The notes beneath the pieces are model-generated. The model did not search any database. It worked only from the letters and a program-made list of their open reading frames with translations, and was not told where the DNA came from. This document shows, piece after piece, positions 35,801-45,362 of a stretch of DNA of 64,000 nucleotides (position 1 is the stretch's first letter; each line of letters opens with the position of its first letter). This stretch comes from Halopiger djelfimassiliensis (GTDB lineage: Archaea > Halobacteriota > Halobacteria > Halobacteriales > Natrialbaceae), in contig NZ_HG315687.1 of assembly GCF_000455365.1 (NCBI RefSeq), positions 1-64,000 on the forward strand, written 5' to 3'. A program made the position numbers and the translations under genes.

Positions 35801-38013
35801 GCGTTGCAGTCGGGACAGCGGTTCTTGAACGTCTCCGCCCCACAGTCGGGACAGCGCTGTCGGCCGACCTGTACCTCGACGACCCCGGGAGTATCGGACA
35901 TCGTCTCGGCGTGTTTGGCGGCGTCGGCGACGTTGCGCTGTGCGCCGCCGGCTTCGCCGATCGGGAACAGGGTATGGACCGGCGGACTCAGGTCGCGGCG
36001 CTCGGACTTTTCGGGCCGGCCCATCCGGTTGCCGATCCGTGTCGGCGCGCGTTCGCGGACCTCGAAGGGGGCGACCTCGTTGACCGCCTCGATCGCGTTG
36101 TCGCCGTCCTCGTCGTGCCCCCAGTTGCGGGCGCATTCCGAGAGGTCGTCGCCGGCCCACGTCCGCTCGAGTTCGATGCCGGCCTCCGGGGGTTCCAGCG
36201 TCGCCCCGTCGGCGACCGCCTGCCGGGGCTTGCAGCCGACCGTACGGACGAACGGCCGCCAGTCGTCGATTTCGATGCGGCCGTCGCCCTCGCGCTGGCG
36301 GTGCTCGATGACGATCGTCTCGAGGGCGTCGGCGACGGCGTCGTCGTACTCGAGGACGAGGATGCTGTCGTCCCCGTTGCCGTTGACGCTGCCGTCGCCG
36401 TCCCCCTCGATCCGCCCCTCGGCGACCGCCGCCGCGAGCGTCCGAAAGTCGTCGACCGAGAGATCGTGCCAGAGGTAGGTGTATTCGGGGTGTAAGGGCG
36501 AGTCGTACGCGAGCGCCCATTCGAGGGCGTCCTCGGGGGCGGGAAACTCGAGGTCGATCCGGGGGTCGTCCTCCAGTGCCTGAACGTCGACACCGGCGGC
36601 CTCGAGGTCCTGCACCCACCACTCGTAGGTGTAGGAGGCGGGCGCAAGCGGGTGGTTGTTCTCGACGAACTCGCCGTAGTTGACCAGGTACTCGCCGAGA
36701 TCGAGGATCTTCTCGACGCCGTTGCGGATCTCGAGGGCGTCCGCGGGATCGTCGATCCGGCGGACGTCGCCGTTTGCGAGTTTGACGGTCGGACCCTCGA
36801 TGGAGTCGACGGGGACGACCCCGGCCGCTTTGCCGGGCCGTTCGGTCTTGATCTGGGTTCCGGTCGCGAGGAAGTCGTCGACGAGGTGCATCGCCGCGGG
36901 GTGGACGCCGGCAGTCGCGAACCCGTGATTGCGCGCGCGGCCGTAACGCAGCCGGAAACCGCCCTCGGCACAGGGGTGGGAGAAGACGGGACGACCCGCG
37001 ATCAGGTCCCGGAGGAACTTCGTCGATTCGTCGACGCGGGGCGGCCCCTGCGGTCGGTCGGCGGACTCGTCCGTCGATTCCCCGCCGTCTGCCTCGTCCC
37101 CGTCCGTCTCGTCGGGTTCTTCCTCGTCATCGCCGTCGTCGGCGTCCGACTCGTCCACCTCGTCGCCGTCGTCGTAGTAGGTGCCGTCGATCAGGTCCTG
37201 CAGCCACGGCCAGTCGACCTCGTCGAGGTTAGACGTGTAGCGCTGGATCTTCGGGGCCTTGAGCGCGATCCCCTCCGCGAGGACGAGACACATCCCGCCG
37301 CGGGCGCTGTTGGTGTCGACCCGCTCTAGGTCCCGAAAACCGGAGACCTCCTCGTCGCCCGTCGCCTCGCCGTCCAACATGATCGGCATGTGCTCGGCGA
37401 TGAACTTCGTCTCCTTCCCCTTCGGCGTGTACTGCAGTCCCGTCTCCTTGTCGTAGAGGGCGATCTCCTCGGCGTAGCGTTCGATCTCGTCGTCGCGGGC
37501 TTTGTACTGATCGAGGCCCACGAGCGCGCGGGTGTAGTCGGCCACGAGCACCGACAGGGCCTGTGCGGTCCCGCCCGCGGAGCGGATCGGACCGGCGTAG
37601 TAGACGTTGACGAACTCGGTGCCGTCGTCGTTCGCTAAGATTTCGACCTTGTCGATCCCCTCGATGGGGGCGGCGACGACCCCCTCGGTCAGCAGGGCAA
37701 CCGCGGTCCGGACGGCCCCCTCGACCTTGCCGGCTTTCGTCTCGTAGTCGCCGACCCGACCCTCGGCGAAGTCCTCGGCGAGTTCGAGGGCGGCCTCCTC
37801 GCGGGACATCTCGCCCTCGAGTTCGCGGACCCGTTCGGCGACGCCGTCGATCCCGAGGATGTTCTCGACCCGGTCGGCCATGTCCTGGGCGACGGGGATC
37901 TCGACTTCGGGTTCGGGGTCCGCGCCGCGTTCTTTGGCGCGTTCGGCGACGTCGAACGCCTCGTCGAGTTGGGTTTCGAGCCGCTCGAAGTATCGCTCGT
38001 CTTCCTCGCGCAT
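32878..38013 (-). CDS. polC: DNA polymerase D large subunit DP2, intein-containing
   Basis: This is the catalytic subunit of the archaeal replicative polymerase D. The precursor is 1711 residues; removing the 494-residue intein leaves about 1217. N-terminal features include MREEDERYFERLETQLDEAF and YAGPIRSAGGTAQALSVL; residues 330-400 hold a long acidic insertion. Zinc-binding pairs (CPDCGAE, CPDCNAR, CPDCDQR) lie near 780-815. The intein interrupts the conserved catalytic segment KRRN/CDGDED. A further zinc pair CLDCGEKF...CRECGG follows near 1620. The start ATG lies 1 bp after the stop of the PPC-domain gene upstream, suggesting one transcript. Confidence 0.96.
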   Translation of the reverse strand: MREEDERYFERLETQLDEAFDVAERAKERGADPEPEVEIPVAQDMADRVENILGIDGVAERVRELEGEMSREEAALELAEDFAEGRVGDYETKAGKVEGAVRTAVALLTEGVVAAPIEGIDKVEILANDDGTEFVNVYYAGPIRSAGGTAQALSVLVADYTRALVGLDQYKARDDEIERYAEEIALYDKETGLQYTPKGKETKFIAEHMPIMLDGEATGDEEVSGFRDLERVDTNSARGGMCLVLAEGIALKAPKIQRYTSNLDEVDWPWLQDLIDGTYYDDGDEVDESDADDGDDEEEPDETDGDEADGGESTDESADRPQGPPRVDESTKFLRDLIAGRPVFSHPCAEGGFRLRYGRARNHGFATAGVHPAAMHLVDDFLATGTQIKTERPGKAAGVVPVDSIEGPTVKLANGDVRRIDDPADALEIRNGVEKILDLGEYLVNYGEFVENNHPLAPASYTYEWWVQDLEAAGVDVQALEDDPRIDLEFPAPEDALEWALAYDSPLHPEYTYLWHDLSVDDFRTLAAAVAEGRIEGDGDGSVNGNGDDSILVLEYDDAVADALETIVIEHRQREGDGRIEIDDWRPFVRTVGCKPRQAVADGATLEPPEAGIELERTWAGDDLSECARNWGHDEDGDNAIEAVNEVAPFEVRERAPTRIGNRMGRPEKSERRDLSPPVHTLFPIGEAGGAQRNVADAAKHAETMSDTPGVVEVQVGRQRCPDCGAETFKNRCPDCNARTVPDYRCPDCDQRVEPDEAGRVECDRCEIEATCVEPREIDVNDEFRSALSAVGERENAFDILKGVKGLSSTNKIPEPIEKGVLRAKHDVSAFKDGTVRYDMTDLPVTAVRASELDVDVGQLQALGYETDIHGEPLTHEDQLVELKVQDIVLSDGAAEHMMQTADFIDDLLEQYYGLEPFYELEDRQDLVGELVFGMAPHTSAATVGRVVGFTSAAVGYAHPYFHAAKRRNCFHPETKIWYQDENGSRVYEPIERLVEDRLTDPTEDDVGTLVQEVDGLSTPSVTSDGTTVERPVESISKHPAPDHLVRVETRSGRALTVTPDHTFHRWTPSGLESIDARTLSTGDELPTPKSIDVEGTSQTIDLLDAFIDADAIPNESLVVRDLGSDRIKSLLDDATAERAYLKPVAERLDLSQSTVYNWVNRDSVPVGPLLSLFDRDELLERVPDDVTLGVKRDTASVRRRFEIDESIATLLGYYAAEGFTRREDGSFYQTTICTPDEAAREEIVDAFRDALSIEAFEENEWKITVSSRLVSTLFADVLDLGSTAETKRIPQYLFDSPRSHLRAFLAAYFSGDGSASSDRIEIRAHPISDELANDLVAALKRFGVAAKTYRETRQPSTGAISEFYGDEEPIPEFETHVLKITSENAARFAEHVGFHLERKQETIDDVLASTELRSQRLFADGGDVWLDEVTSVEIVESDIDYTYCLTVEGTNTLVANDVFVGQCDGDEDCVMLLLDGLLNFSKSFLPDKRGGKMDAPLVMSSRIDPSEIDDEAHNMDIVSQYPREFYLATREQADPGEVDIRIAEETLGTDGEYTGFEHTHDTSDIAMGPDLSAYKTLGSMMEKMDAQLELSRKLEAVDETDVAERVIEYHFLPDLIGNLRAFSRQETRCLDCGEKFRRMPLTGDCRECGGRVNLTVHEGSVNKYMQTAIQVAEEYDCRDYTKQRLEVLERSLESIFENDKNKQSGIEDFM
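33625..35106 (-). other. Intein in DP2, LAGLIDADG type, ending in glutamine
   Basis: The intein begins with Cys (CFHPETKIWY) and runs 494 residues to VFVGQ, followed by the +1 residue Cys of CDGDED. The block B histidine lies in TVTPDHTFH (residues 88-95). Two LAGLIDADG homing motifs are present (LLGYYAAEG at 242-250 and FLAAYFSGDG at 336-345), between which the fold looks intact, so a homing endonuclease is likely. A helix-turn-helix-like VAERLDLSQSTVYNWV (176-191) precedes them. The terminal residue is Gln, not Asn, and the penultimate is Gly, not His. Such C-termini are known in PolII inteins of Pyrococcus and can splice. Confidence 0.93.
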
Positions 38014-38014
38014 A

Positions 38015-38434
38015 TCAGAGCCAGAGATCGAGGTCGGTGGCGTCGTCGTGGCGTCGCTCGAGTGGGGCCTCGAAGACCCGCATGTGGAGTTCGCCGGCCC
38101 AGACAGTCGCCGACTCGAGGTGGCCGGCGTAGGTCCGGCCCTCGTCGTCCGAGAGAACGGCGTGGGTGTGTGCGAAACGCTCATCCTCTAGCAAGGAGAC
38201 GTTGCCGACACAGCTTGCGACCTCGAGTGGCTCGTCGAACTCGATCGGCGCGTACTCGCGGTCGCGTTGGTCGTAGAACCAGAGTTCGGCGTCCCGGACG
38301 GCACCGAGCGCGGTAAACCAGGCCGCGTCGGCCTCGACCTCGGTCGCGAGCGCCTCGATCTCGGCCCGCCAGTCGGCACCGGTCTCGAGGCGGGCGACGT
38401 ACTCCCCCGCAGGTTCGACGGCTCGGTAGTTCAT
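38015..38434 (-). CDS. PPC-domain (DUF296) protein
   Basis: This 139-residue protein has the PPC (plants and prokaryotes conserved) domain: EYVARLETGADWRAEIEALA at the start, AWFTALGAVRDAELWFYD, and THAVLSDDEGRTYAGHLE. In plants the domain mediates nuclear-protein contacts next to AT-hook motifs; prokaryotic forms are trimers of unknown role, often called DNA-binding by analogy. No AT-hook is present. The stop is 1 bp before the DP2 start, so translation is likely coupled to the replicative polymerase. Confidence 0.82.
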   Translation of the reverse strand: MNYRAVEPAGEYVARLETGADWRAEIEALATEVEADAAWFTALGAVRDAELWFYDQRDREYAPIEFDEPLEVASCVGNVSLLEDERFAHTHAVLSDDEGRTYAGHLESATVWAGELHMRVFEAPLERRHDDATDLDLWL

Positions 38435-38661
38435 ACGACGCTACTGTGCTCCCGAGTGGAAAAAGAGCACCGTTCGTCCACGACGGGATCGACCGGGAAA
38501 CCGGAAGGTCATACATGTACGTTTATTCCCACCTTCGTAGCTTTTTGTACTTCATTGGCCAGATAAAAGGCCGTTACTCGGCGGACAGGTCCGGTATCGA
38601 GGTGGTTTCCGTGATTTGGGAGAGGATAACAAAGGGTGGCCGAACGTGTACCTCGAGGAGA

Positions 38662-40338
38662 ATGGTACAGAAGTCACCGTATCTGACCCGTCGTCGGGTT
38701 CTCGCCTCGGGAGCGGCGATTTCTACGGCGGCCGTGGCAGGGTGTATCGGTGGGGATGGAGACGACGGTCAGGGGAACATCATCGATCCGTCCGAGTACG
38801 ACTACGACCGGGAGGAGCCGGACGACGAGGAAGCCGCCCGACAGAGCACGATGGAGTACACACAGGAGTTAGAACGGGACGAGGACTTCGACCCGATCCA
38901 CTCCAACGACGCCTACAGCACGCAGGTGTACCAGCTGGTGTTCGACAGCCTCTACGACTGGGACGATGGACTGACTCTCGAGCCGAAAGTCGCCGTCGAC
39001 ATGCCGGACGTCGAGCGCGACGACACGCGGTATATCTACGAGATCCACGAGGGGATCGAGTTCCACAACGGCGAGGAGATGACGGCGAGCGACGTCGCTC
39101 ACTCCTTTATGGCCTTTCAGGAGGAGGACAGCGTCAACGAGGCCCAGTACGATATGATCGAGTCTGCCGAGGTCATCGACGACTATCAGGTGCAAGTCGA
39201 CCTCGAGCACCCCTACGGCCAGTGGGAACTCCAGACGATGGCGATCAGCGTCGTCCCCGAAAGCGAACGCGAGACCGAATCGGACCGCGAGGAGTTCAAC
39301 ACGAACCCCGTCGGCTCGGGGCCGTTCGTCTGGAGCGACTTCGAGTACAACGAGTACGTCACGCTCGAGCGCAACGACGACTACTGGGACGATCCGGAAC
39401 CGTACCTCGAGGAGATCACGTTCGTCGACAACGTCGACGACGCGAGCCGGATCAGCGAGATCCGGGCCGACGACACGGACGCCATCGCCGCCGTCCCCAA
39501 CGACGACTGGAGCGAACTGGAGGGCGACGACGACATCCGGGTCCACATCAGTGAGAGCCCGTCGTACATGCACCTGACGTTCAACTGCCGCGGCAGCGCC
39601 CCCACGAGCGACCCGGACGTTCGACGCGGGATCTGTCACGCGTTCTCGATGACCGACTTCGTCGAGACGCACATGAACAACACGGCCCAGCCGCTTGCGG
39701 CCCCGATTCCGCCGATCACGAACGAACAGTGGAACTTCCCGATCGACGAGTGGCGCGAGGAGTACTACCCCGAGTACGATCCCGATCGGGCCGAGGAACT
39801 GCTCGACGGAGCAGTCCCCGACGACTGGAACCCGTCGGTGCTCGCACCGGGCGACGTCCGGGGAGATCTCGCCGAACGAATCGTCACGCGGCTGGACGAA
39901 CTCGGCTACGACGCCGAAGCGCAAACGCTTGACTTCGGGACCCTGCTCGATCGGACCGTCTACAACGAGGATCCAAGCCCCGACGACTTTCAGGCGTACA
40001 TCCTCGGGTGGACCGGCGGTCCGGACCCCGACGCCTACCTCTACAACCTCTATCACGAGAGCCAGGTCGGGGTCAATCAGGCCCACTTCTACGAGGGCAG
40101 CGATAGCTTTCACGACGACATCGCCAAGGCCCGCGAGATGGCCGATCAGGACGAGCGGTACGACCTCTACGAAGGGGTGATGATCGAGATTCTCGAGGAA
40201 CTCCCCTCGTTACCGGCCTACTCCGAACACAACACGATGGCCTCCCGGAGATACGTCAAGGATCTGCACGCGCATCCGGAGGTGCAATCGAACCCGCGGA
40301 TCGTCTCCGGCTACGGGAACGTCTGGACCGACAACTGA
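38662..40338 (+). CDS. ABC transporter substrate-binding protein, peptide type (family 5)
   Basis: This 558-residue family 5 solute-binding protein begins with a Tat-like RRRVLASGAAIS and a lipobox in AAVAGCIGG, so it is an outward-facing lipoprotein. Conserved strings include GIEFHNGEEMTASDVAHSF near residue 130, NPVGSGPFVWSDFE near 215, LTFNCRGSAPTSDPDVRRGI near 305 and AYILGWTGGPDPDAYLYNLY near 445, all typical of dipeptide/oligopeptide or nickel-like binding proteins. Substrate cannot be read. It is first in a five-gene operon with two permeases and two ATPases. A gagga-type ribosome-binding site lies just before the ATG. Confidence 0.9.
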   Translation: MVQKSPYLTRRRVLASGAAISTAAVAGCIGGDGDDGQGNIIDPSEYDYDREEPDDEEAARQSTMEYTQELERDEDFDPIHSNDAYSTQVYQLVFDSLYDWDDGLTLEPKVAVDMPDVERDDTRYIYEIHEGIEFHNGEEMTASDVAHSFMAFQEEDSVNEAQYDMIESAEVIDDYQVQVDLEHPYGQWELQTMAISVVPESERETESDREEFNTNPVGSGPFVWSDFEYNEYVTLERNDDYWDDPEPYLEEITFVDNVDDASRISEIRADDTDAIAAVPNDDWSELEGDDDIRVHISESPSYMHLTFNCRGSAPTSDPDVRRGICHAFSMTDFVETHMNNTAQPLAAPIPPITNEQWNFPIDEWREEYYPEYDPDRAEELLDGAVPDDWNPSVLAPGDVRGDLAERIVTRLDELGYDAEAQTLDFGTLLDRTVYNEDPSPDDFQAYILGWTGGPDPDAYLYNLYHESQVGVNQAHFYEGSDSFHDDIAKAREMADQDERYDLYEGVMIEILEELPSLPAYSEHNTMASRRYVKDLHAHPEVQSNPRIVSGYGNVWTDN

Positions 40339-40410
40339 CCGCCTCCCTATCGTCCGGTTCGGTCAGGCAACCGGGCCGGACGATCCGTGACGACCGAAGG
40401 AAGATACGAC

Positions 40411-41409
40411 ATGGGACTACTCCGCTACACCACCGTTCGCATCCTGCAAGCGATCCCTGTGCTGATCGGGATCACCGTCATCACGTTCGTCCTCGCGAAC
40501 CTCGCGCCCGGCGACCCGGTGAAGCTGATGCTGCAAGGACAGGAGGTCGATCAGGAAGTCATCAGACGGATCGAACGACAGTACGGACTCAACCGACCGC
40601 TACACGAACGGTACGTTACGTACATGACGAACATCCTGCAGGGGGATTTCGGCCAGAGTATCCACCGCGGGCGGCCCGTCGAGGAGTTGATGCTCGACCG
40701 GGCACCGCCGACCCTCCTGTTGGTGCTGTCGGCCTACGCGTTCGCGCTGGTGACCGCGATTCCGCTCGGAATCATCGCCGCGACGCGGCGCAACGAACCC
40801 GCCGATCACGTCTCGCGGATCGTGGCGCTCATCGGCGTCAGCACGCCCTCGTTCTGGATCGGCATCATGCTGATCCTCGTTTTCGCCATCCAGCTCGGGT
40901 GGTTCCCCTCGAGCGGGCTGGTGTACCCGTGGCGCGGTCCCGATCACTACGGCTACAGCGGCTATCCGGAGCTTGCCTATCAGACGATCAAGCACCTGTT
41001 ACTGCCGATGGTCGCGCTCGGGACCTTACAGATGGCGACGCTGATGCGCGTCGAGCGCACCCAGATGATCGAATCGTTGCAAGGGGAGTACGTCAAACTC
41101 GCTCGAGCGTACGGCGTGCCCGAGCGGACGATCCTCCGGAAACACGCCTTTCAGGTCGCCCAGTTGCCGATCATTACGATCGTCGGCCTCAATCTCTCGA
41201 CGGCGCTTGGTGGGGCCGTCCTCACCGAGTACGTCTTCAACATCAACGGGATGGGGCGGCTGTTTCTGGAGGCGATCCAGCAGCTCGACTATCAACTGAT
41301 CATGGGGATCACGATCGTGATCGGGACGATGTTCGTCGTCGGCGTCATCATCACCGACATCTCGTACGCGTACATCGATCCCCGCGTTACCTACGGAGAG
41401 CGTGAGTAA
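40411..41409 (+). CDS. ABC permease, DppB type
   Basis: This 332-residue permease has about six helices, starting with the DppB signature LRYTTVRILQAIPVLIGITV and APGDP near residue 38, and the EAA loop around GVPERTILRKHAFQ near 242 that docks the ATPases. It pairs with the DppC-type permease 2 bp downstream. I use the ATG giving MGLLRY; a GTG 24 bp upstream is possible. Confidence 0.9.
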   Translation: MGLLRYTTVRILQAIPVLIGITVITFVLANLAPGDPVKLMLQGQEVDQEVIRRIERQYGLNRPLHERYVTYMTNILQGDFGQSIHRGRPVEELMLDRAPPTLLLVLSAYAFALVTAIPLGIIAATRRNEPADHVSRIVALIGVSTPSFWIGIMLILVFAIQLGWFPSSGLVYPWRGPDHYGYSGYPELAYQTIKHLLLPMVALGTLQMATLMRVERTQMIESLQGEYVKLARAYGVPERTILRKHAFQVAQLPIITIVGLNLSTALGGAVLTEYVFNINGMGRLFLEAIQQLDYQLIMGITIVIGTMFVVGVIITDISYAYIDPRVTYGERE

Positions 41410-41411
41410 GT

Positions 41412-42410
41412 ATGGCAATCGGCGAATCCCAGATGGACAGCGACGCTGGCCCCTCCGAAGACGTCGAGGCGAAGTACGGCTGGCGCTATACGCTGTCGAA
41501 GGTCATGGAGGATACGACCGCCCGATGGGGGCTGTACGTCGTCGTGTTCGTCCTGTTGATTTCGGCGTACACGATGATCGATAGCAACCTCTCGCGGCTC
41601 ACGTTCGGCGCGATGTCGGACTTTACGTTCGCGGAGACGCTCCCGATCTTCGACCATCCCGAACGCATCCCGCCGCCGGGGGAAGGCGAGCCGAACGTCC
41701 CGCCGGCGTTTCACGCCGATGGATCGTTGAGCACGCCGCTTGGGACCGATCCGAACGGGCGCGACTACTTCACCCGGATCGTCTACGGCGCACAGGTGTC
41801 GGTAAGCGTCGGAATCGCGTCGACGCTCATCGGCTTCGTCGGCGGGACGATCATCGGTGCCGTCTCCGGGTTCTACGGCGGCCGGATCGACGATCTGTTG
41901 ATGCGGATCGTCGAGACCGTCTACGCGATTCCGCCGCTGATCCTCATCATCGTCTTTACCGTGTTCGTCAGCGGCGGAAGCCCGGATATCACCTACGCGA
42001 TCGTCGGCGTCGGGATCACGTTCATCCCGGTGTTCGCACGGATCATCCGAAGCGAAGTCCTCTCGGTTCGCGAGATGGACTACATCGAGGCGGCCCGGGC
42101 ATCCGGCGTCAAGAACCGCAACATCATCCGCAGACACGTGATCCCCAACAGCTTCGCGCCCGTACTCGTCTACGCGACCCTCCAGATCGGCGTGACGATC
42201 CTCATCGTCGCCGGGCTCTCGTTTCTCGGCTACGGCGCACAGCCACCCACGCCGGACTGGGGCCAGATGCTCAACACCTCACACGGCTACATGCACTCGA
42301 ACGTCTGGCTCTCGATCTGGCCGGGACTCGCGATCCTGATCACGATTATGGGCTTTAACCTCTTCGGCGACGGCCTGCAAGACGCCCTCGACCCACGAAT
42401 CAACGACTAA
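41412..42410 (+). CDS. ABC permease, DppC type
   Basis: This 332-residue permease has an acidic 40-residue cytoplasmic N-terminus, one helix (LYVVVFVLLISAY), a long external loop (about residues 55-120, with GTDPNGRDYFTRIVYGAQVSV) and five further helices. The EAA loop ASGVKNRNIIRRHVIPN lies near residue 235. It is the DppC partner of the upstream permease and forms the membrane channel with it. Confidence 0.9.
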   Translation: MAIGESQMDSDAGPSEDVEAKYGWRYTLSKVMEDTTARWGLYVVVFVLLISAYTMIDSNLSRLTFGAMSDFTFAETLPIFDHPERIPPPGEGEPNVPPAFHADGSLSTPLGTDPNGRDYFTRIVYGAQVSVSVGIASTLIGFVGGTIIGAVSGFYGGRIDDLLMRIVETVYAIPPLILIIVFTVFVSGGSPDITYAIVGVGITFIPVFARIIRSEVLSVREMDYIEAARASGVKNRNIIRRHVIPNSFAPVLVYATLQIGVTILIVAGLSFLGYGAQPPTPDWGQMLNTSHGYMHSNVWLSIWPGLAILITIMGFNLFGDGLQDALDPRIND

Positions 42411-42413
42411 CCC

Positions 42414-43553
42414 ATGTCAGACCCACTCCTCAGCGTCGAGAACCTCAAGACACAGTTTTTCACCGAAGCCGGTACAGTTCGCGCAGTCGACGGGATCTCC
42501 TTCGAGGTGTACGAGGGAGAGATCGTCGGCCTCGTCGGTGAAAGCGGTGCCGGAAAGAGCGTCGCCTCGATGAGTTTGCTGCGGCTCGTCGAGAGTCCCG
42601 GCGAGATCGTCGCCGGGGAGATCACGTACAAGGGCGAGACCATCTTCGGACTCGAGGAAGGGCCGGACGGCGAACTCCGGGAGCGATCGGAGATGCTCTC
42701 GAACGAGGAGATCCGGACCCGAATCCGGGGCAACGAGATCGCCGTCATCTTTCAGGACCCGATGGAGTCGCTCAACCCCGTCTTCACGGTCGGCGGACAG
42801 TTGCGGGAGTTCATCGAACTCAACCGCGACCTCCCGGAAGACGAGGCACGGGCCGAAGCGATCGACATGCTCCGGGAGGTCGGAATCCCCGACCCGGAGG
42901 AGCGATACGAGGAGTATCCACACCAGTTCTCCGGGGGGATGCGCCAGCGCGTGCTGATCGCCATGGCGCTTGCCTGCGAACCCAGCCTGATCATCGCCGA
43001 CGAACCGACGACCGCCCTCGACGTCACCGTCGAGGGCCAGATCATCGATCTCGTCGACGAACTCCAGGCGAAGTACGGAACGAGTTTCATCTGGGTCACC
43101 CACGACATGGGCGTCGTCGCCGAGATCTGTGATCGGGTGAACGTGATGTATCTGGGCGAAATCGTCGAACAGTCCCCCGTCGACGAACTGTTCTACGAGA
43201 CGAAACACCCCTACACCGAAGCGCTCCTCGAGTCGATCCCCCGCCCCGATCGGACGGTTGGGGAACTCGATCCGATCGAGGGCGTCATGCCCGAAGCGAT
43301 CAACCCGCCGTCCGGCTGTCGGTTTCACCCGCGCTGTCCCGACGCGAAAGAGGTCTGTCAGCGCGTCCATCCCGACAACAGGGTCGTCGACCGGGCCGAC
43401 GGCCACCCCCACCGTGCGGCCTGTGTCAAACACGACGCCTTCGACGTCGGGTACGACGGGAGCAGGCCGCTCGACAACCTCGCCGACACCGGCGACGAAT
43501 CGGACGATCAGCTAACCGCCCGGACGAACGGCGGAGGTGATGACGGTGAGTAA
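42414..43553 (+). CDS. ABC transporter ATPase, DppD type
   Basis: This 379-residue ATPase has Walker [10 protein letters not shown] near residue 43, the signature FSGGMRQRV near 170, Walker [12 protein letters not shown] and the switch histidine in WVTHDMGV. The C-terminal oligopeptide-transporter extension contains [15 protein letters not shown], whose cysteines bind an Fe-S cluster in some family members. It begins 3 bp after the permease and overlaps the next ATPase gene by 14 bp. Confidence 0.92.
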   Translation: MSDPLLSVENLKTQFFTEAGTVRAVDGISFEVYEGEIVGLVGESGAGKSVASMSLLRLVESPGEIVAGEITYKGETIFGLEEGPDGELRERSEMLSNEEIRTRIRGNEIAVIFQDPMESLNPVFTVGGQLREFIELNRDLPEDEARAEAIDMLREVGIPDPEERYEEYPHQFSGGMRQRVLIAMALACEPSLIIADEPTTALDVTVEGQIIDLVDELQAKYGTSFIWVTHDMGVVAEICDRVNVMYLGEIVEQSPVDELFYETKHPYTEALLESIPRPDRTVGELDPIEGVMPEAINPPSGCRFHPRCPDAKEVCQRVHPDNRVVDRADGHPHRAACVKHDAFDVGYDGSRPLDNLADTGDESDDQLTARTNGGGDDGE

Positions 43554-44910
43554 GAGCGACCGCGACCCCGGACGGCTCGGCTCCGAGATGACGGGTGACG
43601 ACGTCGCCCACGGCGAGGCGCTGCTCCGGATCGACGGCCTGACGAAGTACTTCAACCAGGAGTCCGGATTGTTGGCCGGTCTCTCGTTCGAACCCGGCCG
43701 GTTCCCGCCGGTCAGTGTCGACCAGCAACGCGTCAAGGCCGTCGACGACGTGAGCTTCGACATCCGGCGGGGGGAAACGCTCGGTCTCGTCGGCGAGTCC
43801 GGCTGTGGCAAGAGTACGCTCGGCCGGACGATTCTGCGGCTGCTCGAGCCGACGAACGGGAGTATCTACTTCAAAGGAACCGATCTCGCCGCCCTCGGCG
43901 GCGAGGAGCTTCGACGAAAGCGGTCGGAGATGCAGATGATCTTTCAGGACCCGCAGTCCTCGCTGGACCCCCGGATGACGATCGGCCAGATCATCGAGGA
44001 GCCGATGCGGGCCCACGACATGCTAGACGAGGAGGGCCGGGAGGAACGGGCCAAGATACTGCTCGAGAAGGTCGGATTGGACCCCCACCACTACAACCGC
44101 CATCCACACGCGTTCTCGGGCGGCCAGCGCCAGCGGGTCAACCTCGCGCGGGCGCTGTCGGTCAATCCGGACTTCATCGTCTGTGACGAACCGGTAAGCG
44201 CGCTCGACGTCTCCATTCAGGCGCAAGTGTTGAACACGATGGAGAAACTCCAGGCAGAGTTCGGCCTCACGTACCTCTTTATCGCACACGACCTCTCGGT
44301 GATCCGGCACATCTCCGACCGCGTCGCGGTGATGTACCTCGGGCACGTCGTCGAACTCGCCGAAAAAGAGGAACTGTTCGAGAACCCACAGCACCCGTAC
44401 ACGCGGGCGTTGCTCGAGTCGATCCCCGTGCCCGATCCGCGGGAGACGGGGGCACGCGGGGTCCTCGAAGGCGAGGTGCCGAGTCCAGTCGATCCACCCA
44501 CCGGCTGCCGGTTCCGGACCCGGTGTCCGCGGTTGATCGCACCGGAGGGTGAGTCATGGAGCGACGAGGAGTGGGCGCGGACGCGGGCGTTCATGCGGGC
44601 AGTCAAGCGGCGGACGTTCGAACCGATGCCGGCCGCCGAAATCGAAGCCGAGTTCTTCGACGGCGAACTCCCGGCCGGCCGGGCGGGCGAGGTCGTCGCC
44701 GACGCGATCGATCTCGTCGCGTCCGACCGCGACGACCGGGCAGCTACCGACGAGCAGGGCGCGAAATCCGCTAACTGGGCGGCCGCGACCGAGTTGCTAC
44801 TCGAGTCGTTCGCCGAGCGGAGCATCTGTGCTCGCGAACGACCCGCCTACGAACTCGAGTCGGAACACGGAGCCGGGACGCACTTCGCGGCCTGTCACCT
44901 CCACCGATGA
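43540..44910 (+). CDS. ABC transporter ATPase, DppF type
   Basis: This 456-residue ATPase carries Walker [12 protein letters not shown] near 88, the signature [11 protein letters not shown] near 190, Walker [13 protein letters not shown] and IAHDLSVI. The C-terminal part has [11 protein letters not shown] and then about 110 residues beyond the normal end, with helices ([18 protein letters not shown]) and a Cys at each end. The extra tail is longer than the usual DppF. It starts within the upstream gene at an ATG behind ggaggtg, so translation is coupled. Confidence 0.9.
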   Translation: MTVSKSDRDPGRLGSEMTGDDVAHGEALLRIDGLTKYFNQESGLLAGLSFEPGRFPPVSVDQQRVKAVDDVSFDIRRGETLGLVGESGCGKSTLGRTILRLLEPTNGSIYFKGTDLAALGGEELRRKRSEMQMIFQDPQSSLDPRMTIGQIIEEPMRAHDMLDEEGREERAKILLEKVGLDPHHYNRHPHAFSGGQRQRVNLARALSVNPDFIVCDEPVSALDVSIQAQVLNTMEKLQAEFGLTYLFIAHDLSVIRHISDRVAVMYLGHVVELAEKEELFENPQHPYTRALLESIPVPDPRETGARGVLEGEVPSPVDPPTGCRFRTRCPRLIAPEGESWSDEEWARTRAFMRAVKRRTFEPMPAAEIEAEFFDGELPAGRAGEVVADAIDLVASDRDDRAATDEQGAKSANWAAATELLLESFAERSICARERPAYELESEHGAGTHFAACHLHR

Positions 44911-45030
44911 CGGCTGACGGCGGACCGCTGTAATTCGCCGCCGATCGCGGATCGGCGGCCGTTTCCCACCAGAGAGAACAGATATCAGATATATCAGTAC
45001 AGCTCTCGGTCAGTAGGTACCCGCCCCGCT

Positions 45031-45045
45031 ATATACGCCGTATAT
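45031..45045. repeat. Perfect 15-bp palindrome ATATACGCCGTATAT
   Basis: Arms of 7 bp (ATATACG / CGTATAT) around a single central C lie 123 bp before the 52-residue ORF at 45168. Nearby AT-rich strings (gatatcagatatatcag, about 44979-44996) make this intergenic segment unlike the GC-rich surroundings. It looks like a transcription-factor site. The target gene is uncertain. Confidence 0.4.
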
Positions 45046-45167
45046 CGGATAGGTAGGACTCGAAACAACTGATCGAGTACCGTGGAAACCGCGACCGCGG
45101 CCGTCGGAGTGACACGATCTTTCACATCATAAATACTTATACGGCTGCCAGCTCTATTTACTCGTGT

Positions 45168-45326
45168 ATGAGTAAGATCCTCGCCGCCGTCACGGCCGGA
45201 ACGGAACGACTCGCAACGGCACGACGAACGATCCGCCACTCCCCGGAGTTCGGGGACGACCGCACCGCGAACGAGGACGGCCGCCCCGCGACGCGTATCC
45301 CGCCGGGTGGCTTCCTTACCGGATGA
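45168..45326 (+). CDS. Putative 52-residue small protein with a good promoter
   Basis: This ORF starts MSKILAAVTAGTERLA and ends GGFLTG. A TATA-like cttata (45135-45140) lies about 28-30 nt before the ATG, predicting a leaderless mRNA, and codon use (mostly C or G in third position) fits a real gene. Composition is Arg/Thr/Ala-rich with a short amphipathic N-terminal segment. I recognise no family and no neighbour suggests a role. Confidence 0.5.
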   Translation: MSKILAAVTAGTERLATARRTIRHSPEFGDDRTANEDGRPATRIPPGGFLTG

Positions 45327-45362
45327 GTCGCCGGCCCGATGCGGTCCGACGTTGCGGTCGCG

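Noticed and set aside
38446-38661. 72-residue extension of the substrate-binding protein
   Set aside because: It precedes the Tat/lipobox signal peptide, which must be near the N-terminus, and overlaps the promoter region.
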